Shown here: positions 1-5,454 of the stretch, one piece after another
Layout: every line of letters begins with the position of its first letter
Position numbering within the stretch: the stretch's first letter is position 1
Source: JAAYCI01 sp047972265
Lineage (GTDB): Bacteria > Bacillota > Clostridia > Oscillospirales > Ruminococcaceae
Direction of reading: 5' to 3'
DNA: 6,739 bases
Assembly (NCBI GenBank): GCA_047972265.1
Contig: JBKEAM010000110.1
Span: 1-6,739 of the forward strand
Notes under the pieces: model-generated
What the model saw: only the letters and a program-made list of their open reading frames with translations
Database searches by the model: none
Told to the model about the DNA's origin: nothing
Translations under genes and position numbers: made by a program

Positions 1-120
1 CCTATTACAATTCTTTCCGTCCGCACTCTGCTATTGGCTGGATTTCTCCAAACGAATTCGCCCGTAATTTTTATCTCGTTGCTTGTTGAGTTTGCTGTCT
101 ACTTTTTCGGGAAGGGCTCA
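1..120 (+). mobile_element. Right end of an IS3-family insertion sequence (truncated by window edge)
   Basis: The first 120 bases hold the 3' end of an IS3-type transposase gene, followed by about 30 bases that look like the right terminal inverted repeat. Read on the minus strand from 120, the end begins TGAGCCCTTCCCGAAAAAGT, which fits the TGA...AAAAGT pattern of IS3-family ends, and the element finishes with CA as expected. The left end and orfA lie outside the window, so completeness and the target duplication cannot be judged. A terminator starts only 35 bases past the end, so the element landed next to, or inside, the 3' part of an older transcription unit. Confidence 0.8.
3..89 (+). 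CDS. IS3-family transposase OrfB, C-terminal fragment (5' end outside window)
   Basis: Reading from base 3 gives 28 residues ending at TGA 87-89. They contain the segment YNSFRPHSAIGWISPNEF, which matches the conserved C-terminal end of the DDE integrase core of IS3-family transposases (family pattern YN..RPHSALGY.SP.EF). The catalytic D, D and E residues would lie upstream, outside the window. OrfB is normally made as an OrfAB fusion by -1 frameshifting and catalyses copy-out/paste-in transposition. Activity cannot be judged from this fragment. The stop is followed directly by the terminal inverted repeat, the usual IS3 arrangement. Confidence 0.85.
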   Translation, partial: YYNSFRPHSAIGWISPNEFARNFYLVAC

Positions 121-154
121 AGAGTTTACCTTATAAATTTATATACAACACCGC

Positions 155-182
155 CCCCGCTATAATATAGCGGGGCTTTTTC
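155..182 (+). terminator. Perfect hairpin intrinsic terminator
   Basis: A 9-bp stem, CCCCGCTAT (155-163) with ATAGCGGGG (167-175), encloses a 3-base AAT loop and is followed by C and five T. It is a strong rho-independent terminator for plus-strand transcription coming from the IS or from the gene once present upstream of the IS insertion. Confidence 0.85.
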
Positions 183-221
183 TGTGGATATGATTAAAAT
201 TTACAATTAACTTATAAAAGC

Positions 222-456
222 TTAAAATCCGTTGCCCTATATTCAAAATCGCGGGAGCGCAAACAATTTGCGAATGTCATTAAGTACTGTTTTGCAAATT
301 GGCGCGGACGCCACTTATCTGCGGGCGAAGGGTCTGGGAACCATCGCAAGGTTCCCAGAACTGCTTACGGGATATTACCCCGTATTTTTACCTTCGATAA
401 AAAACGCAGTGCCACTTCGTGGCTTTGCTTACTTTCTTAATTATAAGAAAGTAAGG
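222..456 (+). repeat. Intergenic modular repeat, copy A (plus orientation)
   Basis: The modules run in this order: a leader around GTTGCCCT...ATTCAAAATCGCG (231-253), ATTAAGTACTGTT (279-291), TGCGGGCGAAG (320-330), hairpin 1 (stem TCTGGGAACC 333-342 with GGTTCCCAGA 350-359, loop ATCGCAA), then hairpin 2 (stem CTTACTTTCTTA 428-439 with TAAGAAAGTAAG 444-455, loop ATTA). The same order recurs on the opposite strand in copy B. Two further hairpins lie between hairpins 1 and 2: TACGGG/CCCGTA (366-384) followed by five T, and GCCAC/GTGGC (411-423). The boundaries are my estimate. There is no open frame of substance. Confidence 0.7.
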
Positions 457-510
457 TCTATTCTCTATAAAGCTACACTCATCCCCCTCTTTTGAAGAAA
501 TACACACCAG

Positions 511-531
511 TTTAAGATGTAGAATCTTAAA
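511..531. repeat. Small perfect hairpin between the two repeat copies
   Basis: TTTAAGAT (511-518) pairs perfectly with ATCTTAAA (524-531) around a 5-base loop, immediately next to hairpin 2 of copy B. It has no T-run and is AT-rich, so it is weak as a terminator. It may be part of the repeat unit or chance. Confidence 0.4.
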
Positions 532-532
532 T

Positions 533-682
533 GTTCTTTCTTATGACTAAGAAAGAACCAAAGAAGGCCTGGGGGTTGTTGCGAAGACCCCCAGACCCCC
601 AGTCGCATATTGTTGCTTCGCCCGCAAAACACTCAACAGTACTTAATACCATACGTGTTTTGCTACGGCTCCGCATTTTAAA
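533..682 (-). repeat. Intergenic modular repeat, copy B (inverted relative to copy A)
   Basis: Read on the minus strand, this copy has a leader TTTAAAATGCGGAGCCG similar to copy A, then ATTAAGTACTGTT (plus coordinates 635-647), TGCGGGCGAAG (616-626), hairpin 1 (CTGGGGGT/ACCCCCAG, plus 569-594, loop containing TTCGCAA), and hairpin 2 (GTTCTTTCTTA/TAAGAAAGAAC, plus 533-558, loop GTCA). A second ACCCCCAG at 595-602 offers hairpin 1 an alternative partner. Hairpins 1 and 2 are only about 10 bases apart here, against about 68 in copy A, so copy A carries an extra insert or copy B a deletion. Confidence 0.7.
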
Positions 683-780
683 TTAGGTCTGCGTGAATAT
701 TTGAATTTATCTTAAAACGAAACACATCCTCGAACACAAAATACTTAAAACCAAAAAATTTCATCTGTATATGTCACAGG

Positions 781-829
781 TTAAATTCTCGTTGCCCTCA
801 ATTCAAATCGCGAGAACGCATACAATTTT
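781..829 (+). repeat. Truncated third copy of the repeat leader
   Basis: Bases 791-798 (GTTGCCCT) and the following ATTCAAATCGCGAGAACGCA match the leader of copy A at 231-260 with a few substitutions and one indel. The match extends back through a TTAAA-rich stretch (781 against 222). The later modules are absent: the copy ends about 20 bases before the stop codon of the minus-strand HNH-like gene. It is in direct orientation to copy A. Confidence 0.65.
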
Positions 830-847
830 CACTGGTTTTTTTTATAC

Positions 848-1675
848 TTACTTTACTCCATTCTCTTGTGCCCATTTTCTATTTTTTTCAATTTCCATTA
901 ATATTTCTTCCTGCGTTCTAACATCATAGGGAATCCAAGAATTTCTTTCAAAAGTGGGCATTAATACTTTTAATGATACACATTCATCATAGTTAAAATC
1001 TTTTGCAAATTGGCATAAATCGACTCCTAACATTTCATCAGGTAATTTCCCATTCCCTTTTTCTTCAAATAAAAACTCAACTGTATCTGTATCAATGTAA
1101 GATACTTTGTTATATTCACACTCTTGATTAACTCCTCTTATCATAGTACTTCGGGCGAACTGTTGTGGATTTCGAAAACTACCCCTTCTCACAAAAAAGC
1201 TGAATCGATATTTGTTAAAATTCAAACATTGTGCATTTTTCGATAAAACAAATTCTTTTATTTCTGGATATTCATCGCCTAAATTCACACCACAAAGCCC
1301 CATAAACATACTTGCAATCTGTTTAATTACACGTAACGGATATATTTTCAAAAATGACTGTTCAATAAATGAACATTTAGGATCGATTGGATTGACCTTT
1401 ATAAATGGAATTTGAAAATAAAAAGATTTAAAATCTGCTGCATACCAACTCCCAGTAATGTTATTGCATGAGGCACATAATATACACTTCCCCATTCCCT
1501 TTTGCTGCAGTGTATATTTTTGCCCGACCGTTTCCCACGGATTTCGATCCGAGAATATTACTTGATCCCCCGATATTATTTTTACTGGTTTATTGTTCCC
1601 GCTAGATTTCGGAGGAATGTGCTCAAATGTTAAATCTTCGACTTCACCACATATGCTGCAACGACCTTTTCCCAC
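848..1675 (-). CDS. HNH-endonuclease-like zinc-binding protein, unknown role
   Basis: The 275-residue protein starts at GTG (1673-1675), with AGGGAG at 1684-1689 eight bases upstream, and ends at TAA. The N-terminus has CSIC (Cys6, Cys9), then FEHIPPKS (Glu18, His19), then CxxC followed by NN (Cys67, Cys70, Asn71-72) and a GSWY segment. This is the CxxC...EHxPP...CxxCN layout of HNH/treble-clef nucleases, in which two cysteine pairs hold zinc and the His binds the catalytic metal. Residues 85-275 match no domain I recognise. There is no signal peptide or membrane helix. By eye the gene is near one-third GC, well below serA. With the IS end and repeats beside it, this suggests acquisition. A nuclease role in mobile DNA or defence is inference; no partner gene is visible. 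Confidence 0.75.
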   Translation of the reverse strand: MGKGRCSICGEVEDLTFEHIPPKSSGNNKPVKIISGDQVIFSDRNPWETVGQKYTLQQKGMGKCILCASCNNITGSWYAADFKSFYFQIPFIKVNPIDPKCSFIEQSFLKIYPLRVIKQIASMFMGLCGVNLGDEYPEIKEFVLSKNAQCLNFNKYRFSFFVRRGSFRNPQQFARSTMIRGVNQECEYNKVSYIDTDTVEFLFEEKGNGKLPDEMLGVDLCQFAKDFNYDECVSLKVLMPTFERNSWIPYDVRTQEEILMEIEKNRKWAQENGVK

Positions 1676-1725
1676 ACTCGTAACTCCCTGTATAGATGTT
1701 AAATGTTATCTTTTTTTCTTGTCTA

Positions 1726-1754
1726 ATTATATTACATAAACAGTACAGTTTACA
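1726..1754 (-). promoter_or_regulatory. Candidate promoter of the HNH-like gene
   Basis: On the minus strand a perfect TATAAT (plus 1726-1731) lies 17 bases from TGTAAA (plus 1749-1754), which matches only three of six -35 bases. Transcription would start near 1719 and give a leader of roughly 45 bases. The motif AACATCTRTA occurs twice on this strand (plus 1691-1700 and 1751-1760), the upstream copy overlapping the -35 box, so an operator is possible but unproven. Confidence 0.45.
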
Positions 1755-1865
1755 GATGTTTCTTTAGAATAACATTTGAATTTTCACACTAAACGATAGC
1801 TTACATCAATAATATGCTATCCCCAAAAACGCCCTCATTCCCCAAACCGTCCTTGCAGTAAATAC

Positions 1866-1892
1866 AAAAAACACGGCAAAGCTGTTTTTTCC
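1866..1892 (+). terminator. Weak hairpin followed by T6
   Basis: ACGGC (1873-1877) pairs with GCTGT (1881-1885) around AAA with one G-T pair, and an A-tract before and T6 after extend it past one mismatch. It could act on either strand. It lies between the divergent HNH-like gene and serA, where no obvious transcript needs ending, so it may be a chance structure. Confidence 0.3.
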
Positions 1893-1948
1893 GGTTTTAT
1901 CCACCATAGTATCACTTTATAACAGTAAAGTTTTGTGCCCTTTGCGAA

Positions 1949-1977
1949 TTGTAAAACCCCGCGGCAAAGCCTATAAT
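1949..1977 (+). promoter_or_regulatory. Candidate sigma-A promoter of serA
   Basis: TTGTAA (1949-1954, four of six -35 bases) and a perfect TATAAT (1972-1977) are separated by 17 bases. The expected start near 1984 gives a leader of about 115 bases before the serA start codon. It is the best promoter match upstream of serA. Confidence 0.6.
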
Positions 1978-2011
1978 ACCAGTTAACGCAAATATATTTT
2001 GGTTTTATCAA

Positions 2012-2062
2012 ACCCGCCCCCTTTTACAGGTGGGTATTTTTGCGGCAGTTGGGCGCATACCC
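2012..2062 (+). promoter_or_regulatory. Terminator-like hairpin with a competing fold in the serA leader
   Basis: ACCCGCC (2012-2018) pairs with GGTGGGT (2029-2035) with one G-T pair, and A then TTTTT follows (2037-2041), which resembles an intrinsic terminator inside the leader. The 3' arm overlaps GGGTAT (2032-2037), which can pair instead with ATACCC (2057-2062) downstream. That gives two exclusive folds, as in an attenuator. No T-box motif or known riboswitch core is seen. A plain terminator of upstream transcription is the alternative reading. Confidence 0.45.
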
Positions 2063-2087
2063 TGCCCCGGCTGCAAAGGCATATTAC

Positions 2088-2093
2088 AGGAGG
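2088..2093 (+). promoter_or_regulatory. Ribosome binding site fixing the serA start
   Basis: A perfect AGGAGG lies six bases before ATG 2100-2102. The in-frame upstream start at 2040 would overlap the T-run of the leader hairpin and has no ribosome binding site, so 2100 is preferred. Confidence 0.9.
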
Positions 2094-2099
2094 AACACA

Positions 2100-3266
2100 A
2101 TGTACACAATTCAAACCAGAAACAGCATTTCTCCCAAAGGGCTAGAGCGGCTGCCCTCTTCTCTTTTTTGTATTGAAGAAGAGGACGTACAAAGCCCCCA
2201 AGGCATACTGGTGCGTAGTGCCAATATGCTGGAAGATAGTTTCGATTCATCTTTGCTTGCCATTGCGCGCGCGGGCGCAGGCACCAACAATATACCGGTA
2301 GAGCGCTGCTCTGAAAAAGGCATTGTTGTTTTTAACACACCGGGTGCCAACGCCAACGCTGTAAAAGAGCTGGTATTGGGCGCGCTTGTTTTGTCTGGGC
2401 GGGATGTGGCATCGGCTATTTCTTGGTGTTCTTCTATTAAAGGCGAGGGCGAGGCCGTGCCCAAACTGGTAGAAAAAGGCAAAAGTAAATTTGCCGGGCC
2501 CGAGCTTGCGGGCAAAACCCTTGGCGTTGTAGGGCTTGGTGCCATTGGCGTAAAGGTTGCCAACGCCGCCTGTCACCTTGGCATGGAGGTACTGGGGTAC
2601 GATCCCTTTATTTCTGTAGATGTGGCATGGACCCTAGAGCGCAGTGTAAAGCACTGTGTAAATTTTGGAGACCTTTTGCAAAACTGCGATTTTATTACCC
2701 TGCACCTGCCGGTAAACGCAGACACCCGCGGCATTGTAAACGCTGCCGCCATTGCACAAATGAAACCCTCTGCCTGCATCCTTAACTTTGCCCGCGGAGA
2801 ACTGGTAGATACCCCCGCCGCGCTTGCTGCCCTTAAATCCGGCAGGCTGGGCCGCTATATTACAGATTTTCCCACAGCCGAGCTGATTGACCAACCAGGC
2901 GTTGTATGCATCCCCCACCTGGGCGCTTCTACCCCCGAAAGTGAAGATAACTGCGCCGTAATGGCTGCCGACCAAATGAAAGATTACCTGCTAAACGGCA
3001 ACATTACCAACAGCGTAAATCTGCCCTGTGTACATGCCCCCCGTACCACCGGCAGCCGCATATGCGCCCTGCACCGCAACACCAAGGGTGTGCTTGCCGC
3101 CCTTACGGGGCAGCTTGGGGCGGTAAATATCAACATTAGCAATCTTTCTAACAAAAGCCGGGGAGATTACGCCTATACCCTGTTGGATGTAGACACCGCA
3201 CCGGATGAAGATATTGTACAAAAGATGAGTGACCTTGAGGGGATTATTCGCCTGCGGGTACTGTAA
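2100..3266 (+). CDS. serA: D-3-phosphoglycerate dehydrogenase
   Basis: This enzyme oxidises 3-phosphoglycerate to 3-phosphohydroxypyruvate with NAD+, the first step of phosphorylated serine biosynthesis in the cytoplasm. The 388-residue protein has the split substrate domain with AGAGTNNIP (58-66), the nucleotide-binding GLGAIG (145-150) with Asp168 after the second strand, and the catalytic set Arg232 (NFARG), Glu261 (TDFPTAE) and His273 (PHLGAST). A single C-terminal ACT domain spans about 318-388 and may mediate serine feedback. The length suits the short clostridial form, which lacks the intervening domain of longer SerA proteins. serC, often adjacent in clostridia, is not in the window. 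A candidate promoter lies upstream and a strong terminator downstream, so the gene appears to be transcribed alone. Confidence 0.95.
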   Translation: MYTIQTRNSISPKGLERLPSSLFCIEEEDVQSPQGILVRSANMLEDSFDSSLLAIARAGAGTNNIPVERCSEKGIVVFNTPGANANAVKELVLGALVLSGRDVASAISWCSSIKGEGEAVPKLVEKGKSKFAGPELAGKTLGVVGLGAIGVKVANAACHLGMEVLGYDPFISVDVAWTLERSVKHCVNFGDLLQNCDFITLHLPVNADTRGIVNAAAIAQMKPSACILNFARGELVDTPAALAALKSGRLGRYITDFPTAELIDQPGVVCIPHLGASTPESEDNCAVMAADQMKDYLLNGNITNSVNLPCVHAPRTTGSRICALHRNTKGVLAALTGQLGAVNINISNLSNKSRGDYAYTLLDVDTAPDEDIVQKMSDLEGIIRLRVL

Positions 3267-3328
3267 ATTTTGTTTTTCAAATCAGCCATATTCTTTTACA
3301 CTAAATATTGCTTATTGTAAATGCACAC

Positions 3329-3367
3329 AGCCAAGCAGGTGTTTTTCTGCTTGGCTATTTTATTTTT
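3329..3367 (+). terminator. Strong intrinsic terminator of serA
   Basis: A perfect 10-bp stem, AGCCAAGCAG (3329-3338) with CTGCTTGGCT (3347-3356), encloses an 8-base loop and is followed by ATTTTATTTTTAT. It separates serA from the membrane-protein genes. The open frame that includes the first membrane gene runs back through it, which argues against an early start for that gene. Confidence 0.9.
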
Positions 3368-3507
3368 ATAATTCAGCAAAAGTTTAGCTATGCTTTTCAC
3401 AGCAATTTTGTGTTTTTATACCACTTTTACGCCGCCTACCCTGCCTGCTTTTTTATATACAAGCTGTTTTTTATATGGTATGGTTTATTTAACACATGTG
3501 TAAACAA

Positions 3508-3516
3508 GGGAGGAAG
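3508..3516 (+). promoter_or_regulatory. Ribosome binding site fixing a GTG start
   Basis: GGGAGGAAG lies just before GTG 3524-3526 (GGGAGG to GTG spacing ten bases). This start puts the conserved VR motif at residues 7-8, exactly as in the two downstream paralogues, so GTG is preferred over the in-frame start at 3308. A 10-base palindrome, ACACATGTGT, lies just upstream at 3492-3501. I saw no convincing -35/-10 pair between 3368 and 3500. Confidence 0.75.
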
Positions 3517-3523
3517 CGCCCCG

Positions 3524-4440
3524 GTGAAAAACACAGTTCTTGTTAGAAACCCCCAAACCGGTGATTACCGGATAGAGGACGATGCCATTGTGTATTTTGG
3601 ATGGGCTTGCATTGCATCAGCTGTTGTTAGCTTTGGGCTACTCATTCGCTTTTTTTACGTTCTATTTAATGCAAGCTCTCTGTCTTACCAGCTTATTACA
3701 GAAGATACCCTGTTGTTTTTCCTTCGGTTTTTGCTTGCCATTATCCTGCTTACTGTAGGCGGTTGCATTGCTCTGCGCAGGCACTCACCTCGCATCCTTA
3801 TGCTGGTAACTTTTATTTTAAGTGTCGTTATGGCTGTTCCCGCATTTTTTCACTTACCAGTATCCTTGCATCATATGCATACCGTCCCGTGTATTCTGCT
3901 GTTTTTTGGTGGTTGATGTGGCCTTTTATACTTGCTTTGGTCATTACCTTTGTTATTTCTGCCGTGGGGTTAGCCATACTGCCCAAAGCACCCGCCAAAG
4001 GATATTATCCTGCATCTCCTTATGTCAATTATCCCCCTGCCGGGACGTCCTATCCCCCCTCTGGCGGGTACCCATATGGCACACCCGGCTACGGCGGTAC
4101 CTTTGGGTATGGCTCTCCTCCCTATCCTGCACCACCTCCCACATATTACCAGCAGCCACAGCCGGTGCCACCTACAACTGCAACGCCACTTTATCCTACC
4201 GCCGGGGTTGCACTAGGCAATGCCTACATTCCACCTGTTGCACCGCTTCCGAACACGCCGCCCACCCCAGTACCTGCACAGCCCAGTCCCACGCTTACAC
4301 CCGTAAGCCCCGAAGAAGCCGCAAACCCTTTGGGTGTTCCTTCTTTTACATCACCACAACAACCGGCGCAGGGCACTTCTGCTCCCTCTTCAACGCCTGC
4401 AGAGCAATCCCTGCCACCCCAAAACACCAATACACAATAA
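3524..4440 (+). pseudogene. Four-helix membrane protein with Pro/Tyr-rich tail, frameshifted copy 1
   Basis: I do not recognise the family. The first frame (3524-3916, 130 residues) has the N-terminal VRNPQTGDYRIE motif, helix 1 (about 22-48), helix 2 (62-83), the basic loop RRHSPR (85-90) and helix 3 (91-109), then stops at TGA 3914-3916. The frame at -1 to it continues with helix 4, the junction LPKAPAK and about 155 residues of Pro/Tyr/Gly/Gln-rich tail holding PTLTPVSPEEAANP, ending at TAA 4438-4440. Both halves align with the intact paralogues, so this is one gene with a frame change between about 3845 and 3907. T6 runs at 3845-3850 and 3902-3907 are the likely sites; one extra T would restore about 305 residues. 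The tail has stayed open, so the break is recent, programmed, phase-variable or a sequencing error. The next gene follows after 21 bases. Confidence 0.75.
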
Positions 4441-4461
4441 CTTTTATAGGAGGAATATAAA

Positions 4462-5259
4462 ATGCTGATACCAAAACCGGTAAGAGACCCACAAACCCAA
4501 AAATACAAAATAGAGGGTCCCGCTGTTGTTGTTTTTGGGGCTATACTAGCCATTTGCGGTATTTTAATTATGGCTACAACTTTTTTTGAATTTATCGATG
4601 TTTATGGCGATTATTTTTTGTATCCACGATTTTTCAGTTTTGAAATTTTGATCCGTGCAATATTCCCCACTTTAGTACGCTTTTTGGGCGTTGGCCTTGC
4701 AATGGCAATTGCTGGTTTTATATTGATAAACAGGCAATCGGCCCGCAGCCTGCTTTTTATCGTTTTGGTTTCAAGCATTTTTTTGCTTTTGCACAGTACT
4801 TATATTTACTTTAGCGTAATGTATGGATACGAAGGCATGCCCTCCTATCCAAGATTTTTATTTTCCAGTTATTTTCTTGGCTGGCGGGGGTGGCTATTTC
4901 GCACAGCGCCACTTGTTCTTTCTATCTTTGGCCTAATTATTGTACCCAAAGTGCCAAAAAGCACATATGCGTACCCCTATGCGGCAGTACCGGGCGGCTT
5001 TGCCCCACAGGCGCCGCAGCAGGCATCCAGCCCCTTTGCAGCTCAGCCTTATCCTCCGGCACAGGCACCCTATGCAGCACCTGCGCCTCAGCCACAAGTG
5101 GCTGAGCCCTCTATCCTAAACCCTCAAAATCCTTCTCCGTTTGCGGCACAGGCACAAGCACCGCAGGTGCCTGCGCAAGGCCAGCCCTCTTCTGCCTTTA
5201 CCTCACCCGAAGCTGCCCCTGCCCCGCAAGACACACAGCAGCAAAATAACGGCAACTAA
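4462..5259 (+). CDS. Four-helix membrane protein with Pro/Ala/Gln-rich tail, copy 2
   Basis: The 265-residue protein has AGGAGG (4448-4453) eight bases before its ATG and lies 21 bases after copy 1, so the two are probably co-transcribed. The N-terminal VRDPQTQKYKIE motif (7-18) is followed by predicted helices at about 21-40, 69-89, 97-118 and 144-162. The loop after helix 2 is basic (NRQSARS, 90-96), equivalent to RHSAR in copy 3. By the positive-inside rule this puts both termini in the cytoplasm. After the junction VPKVPK (161-166) comes a tail of about 100 residues rich in Pro, Ala and Gln, with SPFAAQ repeated at 190-195 and 225-230. It has no signal peptide, enzymatic motif or named domain that I can see. 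Function unknown; a membrane scaffold is speculation. Confidence 0.85.
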   Translation: MLIPKPVRDPQTQKYKIEGPAVVVFGAILAICGILIMATTFFEFIDVYGDYFLYPRFFSFEILIRAIFPTLVRFLGVGLAMAIAGFILINRQSARSLLFIVLVSSIFLLLHSTYIYFSVMYGYEGMPSYPRFLFSSYFLGWRGWLFRTAPLVLSIFGLIIVPKVPKSTYAYPYAAVPGGFAPQAPQQASSPFAAQPYPPAQAPYAAPAPQPQVAEPSILNPQNPSPFAAQAQAPQVPAQGQPSSAFTSPEAAPAPQDTQQQNNGN

Positions 5260-5286
5260 ATCCTTTATATAACAGCCCTGTAAACT

Positions 5287-5319
5287 GCCCCGCTTTGGGT
5301 ATTTTACGGGGCTTTTTAT
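5287..5319 (+). terminator. Intrinsic terminator after copy 2
   Basis: GCCCCG (5287-5292) pairs perfectly with CGGGGC (5307-5312) across a 14-base loop, followed by five T. It closes the copy 1-copy 2 unit and implies separate transcription of copy 3. Confidence 0.8.
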
Positions 5320-5387
5320 TACAACCCTTGTTATTTACCCCGCACCATACCACTTACTCATTTGGGCTTTTACTGCCCCAAACAATC

Positions 5388-5416
5388 TATACATCGTATA
5401 GTTTTTGTGGTATATT
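5388..5416 (+). promoter_or_regulatory. Candidate promoter of copy 3
   Basis: TATACA (5388-5393, four of six -35 bases) and TATATT (5411-5416, five of six -10 bases) have a 17-base spacer. The start would fall near 5423, about 32 bases before the ATG. Its position just after a terminator and just before a gene supports it. Confidence 0.5.
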
Positions 5417-5441
5417 AAGCATACTTTATTACTGTTTTTTT

Positions 5442-5447
5442 AGGAGG
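5442..5447 (+). promoter_or_regulatory. Ribosome binding site fixing the copy 3 start
   Basis: AGGAGG lies seven bases before ATG 5455-5457. An in-frame TTG at 5449 sits only one base from the site and is too close to be used. Confidence 0.85.
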
Positions 5448-5454
5448 TTTGTAT

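Larger units (their letters stand above)
183..847. other. Gene-free stretch filled with intergenic repeats
   Basis: I find no credible gene in these 665 bases. The longest open frame (232-495) starts at TTG without a ribosome binding site, runs through repeat and hairpin sequence, and encodes nothing recognisable. The stretch is dominated by three copies of a hairpin-rich repeat, annotated separately. Bases 690-780 are AT-rich and show nothing I can name. Confidence 0.7.

Noticed and set aside
161..167. TATAAT promoter box
   Set aside because: It lies inside the loop-proximal part of a perfect terminator hairpin, and no gene follows on the plus strand.
232..495. Open frame of 87 codons on the plus strand
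   Set aside because: It starts at TTG without a ribosome binding site, lies wholly in hairpin-rich repeat sequence, and its product resembles nothing I recognise.
2012..2093. T-box riboswitch upstream of serA
   Set aside because: The GGTGGGTA...GCGG stretch faintly recalls the T-box core AGGGTGGNACCGCG, but the match is poor, the hairpin and T-run come in the wrong order, and the leader is too short for the specifier stem.
2111..3221. Several antisense open frames opposite serA
   Set aside because: They are shadows of a GC-richer coding gene whose protein is unmistakably SerA on the plus strand.
3308..3523. Upstream start for copy 1 that adds 72 residues
   Set aside because: It begins before the serA terminator hairpin and lacks a ribosome binding site, and the extension is absent from both paralogues.
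3845..3907. Canonical -1 slippery heptamer (X XXY YYZ) in copy 1
   Set aside because: In the zero frame the T6 runs are preceded by A or G, so neither fits the heptamer. Slippage on T6 is still possible but is not the classical signal, and I did not identify a stimulatory structure.
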